Positions 26,382 to 33,898 of a stretch of DNA of 35,575 bases are shown here, in pieces (positions within the stretch are counted from its first letter, which is position 1; each line of letters starts with the position of its first letter). Where the stretch lies: NCBI GenBank assembly GCA_017450605.1, contig JAFSTG010000002.1, positions 1-35,575 on the forward strand, written 5' to 3'. Under the pieces are notes generated by a model. It was not told the DNA's origin. It worked only from the letters and a program-made list of their open reading frames with translations, and did not search any database. The stretch comes from Paludibacteraceae bacterium (lineage in GTDB: Bacteria; Bacteroidota; Bacteroidia; Bacteroidales; Paludibacteraceae). Made by a program: the position numbers and the translations under genes.

Positions 26382-27548
26382 ATGAAAATTCTGCACACAA
26401 GCGATTGGCATTTGGGTCATAGCCTGTATAACTACGACCGTCAGCACGAACAACAGCAAATGCTCAATCAGATAGTCGAGATAGTGAAGCAAGAGCAACC
26501 CGATGCATTCTTGCTTTGCGGGGACATCTACCATACCTCCCAACCGTCGTCGGTTGTGCAGACTATGTTCACCGAAGCGTTAGTCAATATCCACAACGCC
26601 TGCCCCCCAATGACTATCGTTGTAACCGCAGGCAACCACGACAGTGCTGCCAAACACGATATTTTTCGAACTCCATGGAGAGCACTGGGCGTATATACCT
26701 TCGGCAACCTCAACCGCGACGACGTCGGCGAACACATTGTCAAAGTTGGCAATAAAGGGTATGTCATAGCTGTGCCCTATATCAACGAACGAAATCTACC
26801 ACAGGATATATTCGTTCAACTATCGGCGCTGACAGCCTCGCTTAACACAGAGCAACTGCCGGTTCTGCTAACTGCCCACACCACCGTAAGTGGTTGCGAC
26901 TTCACCGGCCACGACCAAGCCACCCCCCTCACCGTAGGAGGCATCGACTCTATCGGTATCGAACAGTTTGGCAACGACTACGACTATCTTGCACTCGGTC
27001 ATATCCACCACGCACAGTTTATTCATACCGGCAAACATAATGTCAGGTATAGCGGCTCGCCACTACCCGTCAGTTTCGACGAATCGTTTGCTCACTCGGT
27101 TAGCATAGTTGAAATAGCCGGACATGGCGATACACCGGCAGTTAGAACCATCGACATCGACAACCCGCATCCGTTAGTTACCTTACCAACAACAGGTTTT
27201 GCAACTTTCGAAGAAGCTAAAACATTGCTTGCCGACTTCCCCGCTGATATCCCTGCATATATCCGCCTCAATGTTGAAGTAGAGCACAATCTTCCTGCCG
27301 ATGCCAATGCACAAGCATTTGTGCTTACCGAAGGCAAACAATGCAGGTTCTGCTATATCAATGCACGCCGGAAAACACAAAACGCCGATACTGCTCATTC
27401 GCTTAGCATTCAAGAGTTTCAGGCTGAAAAACCTATCGACATAGCCCGACGGTATGCCAACGATATTCACACCGAGTTCGACGACGAACTGCTCAGTATG
27501 TTCAGGCAGGCACAGTCGCTCGTCGAAGAAGATTTGCGTAACCTCTAA
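26382..27548 (+). CDS. sbcD: DNA double-strand-end nuclease subunit SbcD
   Basis: Start chosen at ATG 26382 (MKILHTSDWHLGH), the standard SbcD beginning; an upstream in-frame TTG adds only two residues. 388 residues. Metallophosphoesterase motifs are D8-W-H10, GD at 47-48, GNHD at 84-87, and GHIHH at 206-210, which together bind the two metal ions of Mre11-type nucleases. With SbcC it opens hairpins and processes blocked DNA ends. sbcC follows after 12 bases. The C-terminal part is the usual capping and SbcC-binding region. Confidence 0.95.
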   Translation: MKILHTSDWHLGHSLYNYDRQHEQQQMLNQIVEIVKQEQPDAFLLCGDIYHTSQPSSVVQTMFTEALVNIHNACPPMTIVVTAGNHDSAAKHDIFRTPWRALGVYTFGNLNRDDVGEHIVKVGNKGYVIAVPYINERNLPQDIFVQLSALTASLNTEQLPVLLTAHTTVSGCDFTGHDQATPLTVGGIDSIGIEQFGNDYDYLALGHIHHAQFIHTGKHNVRYSGSPLPVSFDESFAHSVSIVEIAGHGDTPAVRTIDIDNPHPLVTLPTTGFATFEEAKTLLADFPADIPAYIRLNVEVEHNLPADANAQAFVLTEGKQCRFCYINARRKTQNADTAHSLSIQEFQAEKPIDIARRYANDIHTEFDDELLSMFRQAQSLVEEDLRNL

Positions 27549-27560
27549 CCTTAACAAAAG

Positions 27561-30500
27561 ATGAAACTCGGGAAACTACAAATACATAATTTAGCCTCAA
27601 TAGGAGACGCAACTATCGATTTCGAATCGCAGCCGCTGTCCGACTGCGAAGTGTTTCTTATCACAGGCAAAACGGGGTCAGGCAAAACAACTATACTCGA
27701 TGCCATCTGCCTCGCTCTCTATGCCGACACACCGCGGTTAGGCAATACCAAAATGCAAGGCAGGTTCAACGAAGGAAGCAGCGATATCACCATCAAAGAC
27801 CCAAGGCAACTGATGCGACGACAAACTGCCGAGGCATGGGTGGTGCTTACATTCACCGGTAGCAACGGCATTCACTATCAAGCCACATGGTCGGTTAGCA
27901 GAGCAAGGAAAAAGACTACAGGCAATCTTCAGTCGAAATCGTGGGAACTGAAGAATCTCGACACCAACTTTTCATTCACTAAAGACGACGAGATAAAGAG
28001 CGAGATGCAGCGAGCCATTGGGCTTGATTTCGACCAGTTCTGCCGCACAACACTGCTTGCACAAGGCGAGTTTACACGGTTTCTCAACAGCAAAGACGAT
28101 GAGAAAGCAGAGATCCTCGAAAAGATAACCGGTGTGGATATCTACAGCAAGATTGGCGCAAAAATCTACGAGATAACAAGTTCGAAAAAACAAGATTACG
28201 ATGAAGCCCGACTTAAAACCGAAGGAATAAACACACTGAGCGACACAGACATACAAAGCAAAAAAGACGAAATAGAAACGCTTAATGCTCAACTTGGCGA
28301 ACAACTGAAAGCAGTTGACACACAGCGGACAAAACAACAATGGTTAATCAGAAACAACGAGTTGCTCCGACTTGTAGCCGACGCTCAAAACAAACTCCAA
28401 GAAACTCAGGACAACGTCAACAGCGATGACTTTAAAGCCGACCTACAACTGCTCTCTCTCTGGGATAAAACCACACAAGCACGACAACTGCTTGCCGAAG
28501 CTAAGCAAGCCGACAAGATTATAGAAGAACAGAAACAAAACATTGAGCAACTTTGCAACCAATACCGTAAACTTGAGCAAGGCAAGGCATATCTTGAACA
28601 ACATTCGCAACTCACCGAGAAACATATCGATGAGATAAACACTCTGTTAGAGAAAGAGCAACCGCATGCAGCAATCTACGACAATGCTCAGAATATAGCA
28701 GGTTTTGCTGCCACAATCATCAGCTCTAACTCCTTCATCGAGCAACAAACTCAGGCTATCAAAAAAGAGAAAATACTGCAATCAGAAGAACTTGAGCCGG
28801 TTCTTAGAAACGCTGTAGCGGTCCTTCAAGAGGCTGAAAGAAAAATAGAAGACCTAAAAACACAAGAACAAGCAAAGAGCAAGCAGTTATCAGAACTACA
28901 ACTCCCTTCTCTGCGCGAACAACTGCAAGCAGAGCAGGACGGTTTACGACTTACCGACAAAGCCATTCTGCTACTCAAAAACCTCAACGAAGCCATTGCC
29001 AGAGCAAGAAAAACAGAAGAGAATCTGACAAAGATGCAGAACGAGTTGCAAGAGAAAAAAGCATCGCTCCAAAGTCTCGAGGCTAAAAGGCAAGAGGCAC
29101 TCGTCAAACTAAACACTTGCAAAGACTTATTTAACAAGCAGAAAGACACCATCGAGAGTTTCTCGAAAACTATACGTGCACGCCTGCAGATAGGCGATGT
29201 TTGTCCCGTTTGCCGGCAAGAAGTTACAGCAAAGAATTGGCATGAAGACGAGTTGCAACTGTTAGTTATCGGTTTGCAACAAAGCGCTATCGATGCCGAA
29301 AACGACTACAACAGTATTGCAGAACAATGCAATCAACTGAATGCTCAAATCAACTCTTTAGAAAATAGCTACAAACGCGACAAATCGGTCTTTGTTGGCG
29401 ACCGGTCGCTCAACGATAGCCGACAAGCAGCACTCACTGCATGCCAAGAACTCGGCTTAAGCATTATCGACGACAGCACTAAGAACCTATTACAGGAACT
29501 CTTCGACGCTAAAAACAGGAACATAACTGCCATCAAAACGCAACTCAGCTATGGAGAGTCGAAAGAGGCAGAGATAAAAAACTTACATACTATTATCGAA
29601 ACCAGTCTAACAGAACTCAACCGACTCAGAGATGCTCAAACAGATGCACAAAGGGCTATCACCGACAGCATGGCTAAGATAAGTATCGCTACCCAACTGC
29701 TTGCCGGCAAACAAAAAGAACAGAAAGATGCAGTATCGAAACTAAGCGAGCAAATAAACGGCAGCATGTGGCAACAGGTATGGCAAGACACCCCTAATCT
29801 ATTCGGCGAGAGCCTAATAAATAAAGCCGCACAATACAACAAATTGCTGCAAGACCACCGGACTCTTAGCCGACAACTTGACATCGAGCAAAACACCATT
29901 CATAACGTGGCGCTTATCTTCGAGCAAATTAGCACACTATTATCTTCTATCCCTCAATACATAGCGCCAGAGAATAGCAACTTGCAAACGTTACAGCCCG
30001 AAAAAACAGATAATCTTCAGAGCACTGCCAATCTCCTATATGCCAACCTTTCTACTGCTATAGGACGCGCCAATGATGCACAGTCAACAAAACTCAGAAA
30101 TTCACAACTCATCAACTCGTTTATAAAGCAGAATACCGAACTCTCAGCAAGCAAGTTAGAGCAACTCTGCTCTATCAGTTCGACTCAGATAGATGCCATA
30201 AGAGACAACATCAACAAGGCTAACAACACACTTCTTGAACAACAAACAGTGCTTACCAACTACAAAAAACAAAGCGACGAGCATCAGCAGCGTAAACCAC
30301 TGTTCGTTGGCGATGAGAATTTAGAGAGTATCACAACTGCTATTGCAGACATTGAGAACAGCATGCATAGTATTGAACAACAGAAAGGTGCCATCATGCA
30401 ACTGCTTGCAACAGATGCCGACAGTAAAAAACGATTAGGCACGCTCATAGAAGCTGCACAAGAGCGACAGAAAGAGTATGAGCGGTGGGCACGACTCAAC

Positions 30501-30983
30501 CGACTTGTCGGCGACCAAACAGGTAAGAAATTCCGAACTATAGCACAAAGTTATATATTGGCAAGCCTTACCGAAGCCGCAAATAAATACATGCTCTCGC
30601 TCACCGACCGATACACTCTGCAAGTTGTACCCGGCACGTTTATCATATCGATAGAAGATGCATATCAAGGGTTTGCTACGCGACCGGTCTCCACTATATC
30701 CGGCGGCGAAGGTTTTCTGGTTTCGCTTGCATTGGCTTTGGCACTTAGCGATATCGGGCAACAATTAGCTGTTGACACCCTGTTTATCGACGAGGGATTC
30801 GGAACGTTGAGCGGAGAACCGCTAAGAAATGCCATTCAGATGCTTAAAACTCTTCGAAGCAAAGCAGGCAGAAAAGTAGGAATAATAAGTCATATCGAGG
30901 AAGTGCAAGAACGAATACCCATGCAAATACGAGTAGAACAAGAAGGACACAACTCACTCAGCAAAGTAACGATAAACAACTGA
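27561..30983 (+). CDS. sbcC: DNA end-processing ATPase SbcC (Rad50-like)
   Basis: 1140 residues. Walker A GKTGSGKT at 36-43 is followed by long glutamine/lysine/glutamate-rich coiled coils (about 185-540 and 570-1000) around a zinc hook CPVC at 548-551. The C-terminal ATPase half has the signature SGGEG at 1047-1051 and Walker B LFIDEGFGTL with D1077 and E1078. Length and layout match SbcC. The protein pairs with SbcD, its coiled-coil arms clamping DNA while ATP controls nuclease access. The stop codon falls inside a 7-base-period repeat. Confidence 0.96.
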   Translation: MKLGKLQIHNLASIGDATIDFESQPLSDCEVFLITGKTGSGKTTILDAICLALYADTPRLGNTKMQGRFNEGSSDITIKDPRQLMRRQTAEAWVVLTFTGSNGIHYQATWSVSRARKKTTGNLQSKSWELKNLDTNFSFTKDDEIKSEMQRAIGLDFDQFCRTTLLAQGEFTRFLNSKDDEKAEILEKITGVDIYSKIGAKIYEITSSKKQDYDEARLKTEGINTLSDTDIQSKKDEIETLNAQLGEQLKAVDTQRTKQQWLIRNNELLRLVADAQNKLQETQDNVNSDDFKADLQLLSLWDKTTQARQLLAEAKQADKIIEEQKQNIEQLCNQYRKLEQGKAYLEQHSQLTEKHIDEINTLLEKEQPHAAIYDNAQNIAGFAATIISSNSFIEQQTQAIKKEKILQSEELEPVLRNAVAVLQEAERKIEDLKTQEQAKSKQLSELQLPSLREQLQAEQDGLRLTDKAILLLKNLNEAIARARKTEENLTKMQNELQEKKASLQSLEAKRQEALVKLNTCKDLFNKQKDTIESFSKTIRARLQIGDVCPVCRQEVTAKNWHEDELQLLVIGLQQSAIDAENDYNSIAEQCNQLNAQINSLENSYKRDKSVFVGDRSLNDSRQAALTACQELGLSIIDDSTKNLLQELFDAKNRNITAIKTQLSYGESKEAEIKNLHTIIETSLTELNRLRDAQTDAQRAITDSMAKISIATQLLAGKQKEQKDAVSKLSEQINGSMWQQVWQDTPNLFGESLINKAAQYNKLLQDHRTLSRQLDIEQNTIHNVALIFEQISTLLSSIPQYIAPENSNLQTLQPEKTDNLQSTANLLYANLSTAIGRANDAQSTKLRNSQLINSFIKQNTELSASKLEQLCSISSTQIDAIRDNINKANNTLLEQQTVLTNYKKQSDEHQQRKPLFVGDENLESITTAIADIENSMHSIEQQKGAIMQLLATDADSKKRLGTLIEAAQERQKEYERWARLNRLVGDQTGKKFRTIAQSYILASLTEAANKYMLSLTDRYTLQVVPGTFIISIEDAYQGFATRPVSTISGGEGFLVSLALALALSDIGQQLAVDTLFIDEGFGTLSGEPLRNAIQMLKTLRSKAGRKVGIISHIEEVQERIPMQIRVEQEGHNSLSKVTINN

Positions 30984-31005
30984 AAAGTGAAAGTTGAAAT
31001 AGAAA
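30978..31005 (+). repeat. 7-base-period repeat at the sbcC end
   Basis: AACTGAA, AAGTGAA, AGTTGAA and ATAGAAA are contiguous at 30978-31005. The sbcC stop TGA (30981-30983) lies in the first unit. The unit resembles that upstream of mraY. Confidence 0.75.
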
Positions 31006-31066
31006 TGAGTCTTAACGTAAATTACAATTAATTAGCCATAAATTATTTTTTATTTTTTTATTGGTT

Positions 31067-31083
31067 TAATCCGTCTAATCCGT
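31067..31083 (+). repeat. TAATCCGT direct repeat upstream of msrA
   Basis: TAATCCGT at 31067-31074 is repeated at 31076-31083 with one intervening base and is followed by GGTT. It sits in the AT-rich 151-base gap between sbcC and msrA, where no clear promoter is seen. Confidence 0.6.
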
Positions 31084-31099
31084 GGTTCAAAAATCACCA

Positions 31100-31127
31100 T
31101 TAAGAATTTAGAAATTAGAAATAAACA
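31100..31127 (+). repeat. 7-base-period repeat before msrA
   Basis: TTAAGAA, TTTAGAA, ATTAGAA and ATAAACA are contiguous at 31100-31127; the msrA ATG follows at 31135. It is preceded by CACCA, as in the copy before 31704. Confidence 0.75.
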
Positions 31128-31134
31128 AGCATTT

Positions 31135-31671
31135 ATGCAACAAATCTATTTTGCCGGAGGATGTTTTTGGGGAACAGAACATTTCTTCAAACAGATACGG
31201 GGGGTGATGCTCACCGAGACAGGATTCGCTAATGGCGACGAGCACCTTAGCAACCCTACTTACCGGCAGGTCTATACCGACCTGACAGGCTATGCGGAGA
31301 CTGTGCGTGTACAATTCGACGAGCAACAGGTCAGCCTCGAATTCCTCACCAATATGTTCTTTGCCGCTATCGACCCACTATCGCTTAACCGACAAGGCGA
31401 AGATACCGGCACACGCTATCGCACCGGAGTATATTACGAATCGGAAGAGCAATTACCGGTTTTAAAGCAGGTGTTTGCCGAGCAGCAAAGCAAATACAGG
31501 CAACCTCTTGCCGTTGAACTCCTTCCACTAAAAAACTACTACCCTGCCGATGAATATCATCAAGACTACTTAGACAAACACCCCGACGGCTACTGCCACC
31601 TTCCACAATCTCTATTCCAATGGGCACGACAGCAAAACACAGAACGGCAACCTTCAACAACGACAATATAA
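31135..31671 (+). CDS. msrA: Peptide-methionine (S)-S-oxide reductase MsrA
   Basis: 178 residues with the catalytic motif GGCFWGTEH (C10 as nucleophile) and the family segments GFANGD (a variant of the usual GYxGG), NPTYRQVYTDLTGYAETVRV, DPLSLNRQGEDTGTRYRTGVYY and the late YYPADEYHQDYL. It reduces methionine-S-sulfoxide in proteins and free methionine, using thioredoxin for recycling. It is a stand-alone MsrA without an MsrB domain. A cytoplasmic location is expected, as there is no signal peptide. The next gene follows after 32 bases and may be co-transcribed. Confidence 0.95.
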   Translation: MQQIYFAGGCFWGTEHFFKQIRGVMLTETGFANGDEHLSNPTYRQVYTDLTGYAETVRVQFDEQQVSLEFLTNMFFAAIDPLSLNRQGEDTGTRYRTGVYYESEEQLPVLKQVFAEQQSKYRQPLAVELLPLKNYYPADEYHQDYLDKHPDGYCHLPQSLFQWARQQNTERQPSTTTI

Positions 31672-31682
31672 GAAACACACCA

Positions 31683-31710
31683 TTAAGCAATTAGAAATCA
31701 GAAATGAAAA
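31683..31710 (+). repeat. 7-base-period repeat running into a start codon
   Basis: TTAAGCA, ATTAGAA, ATCAGAA and ATGAAAA are contiguous at 31683-31710. The fourth unit contains the start codon of the following lipoprotein gene (31704). Confidence 0.75.
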
Positions 31711-32837
31711 AATCCATCTTACTCTCATCGCTTTTTCTTTTCTTCGTTATCACCGGCTGCACTGACAAGTCGAGCCGACAAGACGACGAAAGTGAATACA
31801 TCGCCGACTCGCATCTGGAACTTTGGAAACAACAGAAAGAGTTTGCCGAGCGAATCCTCAGCGAACCACAAACCTTCGAGACCGACTTTACCGAAGAATG
31901 CGACAAGTTAGAAATAAAAATTACCGAGTCCCCCGATGGCAAAGTCCGTTTCTTTACATGGTGGGACGGCTCAACAGGCACCATGATAAGTCATAACAAC
32001 ATCTACCAGACTAAAAATAGTCGCGGCAAATATCATTCGTTCGATTGGCGTGATTGGGAAAAAGAAATGTCATCGGTAAACTATATTCAAGCAATACGGC
32101 AGGTAGAGACCGAAAACGAGACTATATATCTTATTTTCTACGGACTTACCGAGTGGTCGTCATGCCATGCCTATGGTGTTGAAGCATATAAAATGAATCG
32201 AAAGGGAGAGTTGGTGCCGGCATACGTGTTCAACTGCGAAGATTTACCTCAAAACATCAACAGTATGCCTCAGAAGGATAATCTTAGCAGATATTTATAC
32301 ATCGAAATATATGGTTGGATTCCACCATCTATATGCTTGGATGGAGGATGGATGGACAATTTCTTTTTCGACAGAAGTGCAGATGAAATTTACATCTTAG
32401 ACCTTATATGGAATCATAAATCAGGCAATCAGATGTTCGACGAAATGTATCACCGCTTTTATTGGGACGGCGAGCACTTTATCTATGCCGAGACCACTTT
32501 CAATCCTGCTTTAGCTATGTTGATTGAAGAACCGGAGAGGTTTATTCTTGAATTTGAATTGGGCAAACTACTTATTCGTATCGACCAAATGGAAGATGGA
32601 ACATTGCGATATACAGCCTTCGATAGCCGACACATGTTCGACTCGGAACCACGACTGATAATTGAAAACGGATGGTCGCACGAAGTGGAGCACGAATATC
32701 ATTTCTACAACAACGACTACGAATACCTGCTCAATACCGAAGAAGAACGACTCTATATCTACAAAATCGACAACTCCAAACACAGAACAGCAACCATCGC
32801 CAACTATAAAATAGAAAACGAAATTTACAAACCGTGA
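31704..32837 (+). CDS. Lipoprotein of unknown function
   Basis: 377 residues. A lipoprotein signal peptide ends at C19 (VITGC), followed by an acidic linker (SSRQDDESEY). The mature part is rich in Trp, Tyr, Asp and Glu, with segments such as RFFTWWDGSTGTMISHNN and a run of beta-strand-like stretches near the end, but I do not recognise a family. The composition suggests an exported beta-rich domain. The gene begins 32 bases after msrA; after its stop comes the promoter of the structured region, without a clear terminator. Confidence 0.75.
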   Translation: MKKSILLSSLFLFFVITGCTDKSSRQDDESEYIADSHLELWKQQKEFAERILSEPQTFETDFTEECDKLEIKITESPDGKVRFFTWWDGSTGTMISHNNIYQTKNSRGKYHSFDWRDWEKEMSSVNYIQAIRQVETENETIYLIFYGLTEWSSCHAYGVEAYKMNRKGELVPAYVFNCEDLPQNINSMPQKDNLSRYLYIEIYGWIPPSICLDGGWMDNFFFDRSADEIYILDLIWNHKSGNQMFDEMYHRFYWDGEHFIYAETTFNPALAMLIEEPERFILEFELGKLLIRIDQMEDGTLRYTAFDSRHMFDSEPRLIIENGWSHEVEHEYHFYNNDYEYLLNTEEERLYIYKIDNSKHRTATIANYKIENEIYKP

Positions 32838-32858
32838 TGTAAAAAAAAAATCATCTAA

Positions 32859-32890
32859 CTTGCACATAATAAAAAATAATATTATCTTTG
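32859..32890 (+). promoter_or_regulatory. Promoter of the structured RNA / FHA-kinase region
   Basis: CTTG (32859-32862), a 20-base spacer and TATCTTTG (32883-32890) match the Bacteroidota consensus. The start is expected near 32897. The first annotated gene lies about 410 bases further on. Confidence 0.75.
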
Positions 32891-32918
32891 CCGCGTAGTT
32901 GGAAATCAACTATGCGGC
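32890..32918 (+). repeat. 12-pair inverted repeat over the transcription start
   Basis: GCCGCGTAGTTG (32890-32901) and CAACTATGCGGC (32907-32918) pair with one G-T wobble around the loop GAAAT. It overlaps the last base of the promoter element and the likely start, so it may be a DNA operator, or in part a 5'-end hairpin of the RNA. Confidence 0.75.
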
Positions 32919-33207
32919 AAATTACGTTGCGACTATTCGATTGTTGGCGAACAAGAATGTCGCTACCGACGTAACTTGCTCTAAATATTTATCTATATGG
33001 CGTTTATTGACGCGTGTATTCGACTGAAAACTTAGCAACTTTTCTGTGTTAGATGGATACAATGCACAATAGATGCCTACGGGTATGGTATCTACTGCCA
33101 TGTTCTATGGCGGCTATCATATCGGCGTAGGTTTCATTGTTGTTTATTAATCTAACGGTATGCTAAGGCCTCAGTCTGATAGACAACAGCGGAGGCTACG
33201 TTTTTTT
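32897..33207 (+). ncRNA. Candidate structured RNA of unknown class (about 310 bases)
   Basis: No open reading frame of note, but dense nested pairing. Stem-loop 32922-32974: TTACGT/ACGTAA, then GCGAC/GTCGC, then TTGTT/AACAA with a GGCG loop. A rod follows at 33014-33184 with these helices from outside in: 33014-33020/33178-33184 (one mismatch), 33022-33027/33171-33176, 33031-33036/33162-33167, 33048-33054/33150-33156, 33059-33064/33135-33140, 33076-33081/33126-33131, 33082-33090/33115-33123, 33095-33101/33107-33113. That is about 53 pairs in 171 bases. A good promoter precedes it and seven Ts end it. It does not match tmRNA, RNase P RNA, SRP RNA or any riboswitch I know; a 6S-like role is possible because of the rod shape. 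It could be a free RNA or the leader of the genes from 33305. Confidence 0.6.
33168..33207 (+). terminator. Terminator-like hairpin at the end of the structured RNA
   Basis: GCCTC (33168-33172) pairs with GAGGC (33192-33196), with a small inner hairpin GTCT/AGAC (33174-33184), followed by TACG and seven Ts (33201-33207). Its 5' arm overlaps bases used by the rod structure, so the two folds compete. Confidence 0.5.
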
Positions 33208-33258
33208 ATACCATCATTTCAAGATCACACCTTAGACTCACAAGTTGCATTGCCTTCG

Positions 33259-33288
33259 TTTGTTAAGTTGCTGACAATTATTAACAAA
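33259..33288 (+). promoter_or_regulatory. Hairpin just upstream of the FHA operon start
   Basis: TTTGTTAA (33259-33266) and TTAACAAA (33281-33288) pair perfectly, with an inner TTG/CAA (33268-33270/33275-33277). It ends 16 bases before the ATG at 33305, so it could act on translation or be a protein-binding palindrome. No clear second promoter was found in 33208-33304. Confidence 0.5.
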
Positions 33289-33304
33289 TAAAACAATAAT
33301 AACT

Positions 33305-33898
33305 ATGCGTTGCAGAAATTGCGGCTGGGATAATCCCAACCAAAACACAGTATGTGAGAAATGTGGTGCCCCCCTCAGCGGAGCATCAAATGTTAATCCG
33401 AATCCGGTACAGGAACCGATAATCGTACCGCCAACAAAAGGTACAGTAAATGAAACCTTAAGAGAAAATCCGCCAATATCTCAACCCAATCCTCAACCAA
33501 CTCCCCAACCCGCACCTACTCCAGAACCTACGCCTAACCCCACTCCAAATCCGGGCACAACAGGCTTCGGTGGTACAGTTCCGCCATGGATGCAGATGAC
33601 GCAGGTAGGATATTGCCGACTCACTCCGATGGAGAACTTTCCGGGTGAGCGTCACATGCCGCAGGAGGCACAATTAAAGGGAGAGTATATCGAAATCAAT
33701 CGTGGGAATCTCGATCCCGACAACAATACTATCTCTCAAAAAGTTCAAGCCATAATAACCTACGAAAATGGTCAGTGGTTTATAAAAGACGAGAGTGCAT
33801 ATAAAACAACTTATATCTATGCTGGCGAGAAAACTCCCATCAAATCGGGAGATGTCATTCTGATGGGTAGTCGTCGATTTATCTTTACAGAAGAATGA
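33305..33898 (+). CDS. Zinc-ribbon protein with C-terminal FHA-like domain
   Basis: 197 residues in three parts. A zinc ribbon at 1-20 has C3-x2-C6 and C17-x2-C20 (MRCRNCGWDN, TVCEKC). A proline-rich linker at about 55-90 consists of P-N, P-Q, P-T and P-A pairs. The last roughly 90 residues (EYIEINRGNLDPDNNTISQK, WFIKDESAYKTTYIYAGEK, SGDVILMGSRRFIF) follow the strand pattern of an FHA domain, with the NTIS and T-x-I positions roughly where FHA residues that bind phospho-threonine lie, though it is degenerate. No signal or membrane segment, so cytoplasmic. Its stop overlaps the kinase start by four bases (ATGA), so the two are translationally coupled. Probably an adaptor or substrate of that kinase. 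Confidence 0.75.
   Translation: MRCRNCGWDNPNQNTVCEKCGAPLSGASNVNPNPVQEPIIVPPTKGTVNETLRENPPISQPNPQPTPQPAPTPEPTPNPTPNPGTTGFGGTVPPWMQMTQVGYCRLTPMENFPGERHMPQEAQLKGEYIEINRGNLDPDNNTISQKVQAIITYENGQWFIKDESAYKTTYIYAGEKTPIKSGDVILMGSRRFIFTEE

Noticed and set aside
32920..33160. Decayed gene or insertion-sequence remnant
   Set aside because: No stretch of recognisable protein in any frame and no terminal inverted repeats with target duplications; the ordered nested helices are better explained by an RNA structure.
32897..33207. tmRNA, RNase P RNA, SRP RNA or retron RNA
   Set aside because: None of their conserved sequences (tRNA-like ends and tag frame, P4 core sequences, GGAA-type SRP loop) is visible, and no reverse transcriptase lies nearby. 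A 6S identity is not excluded but the region is longer than usual and lacks a clear single large central bubble.
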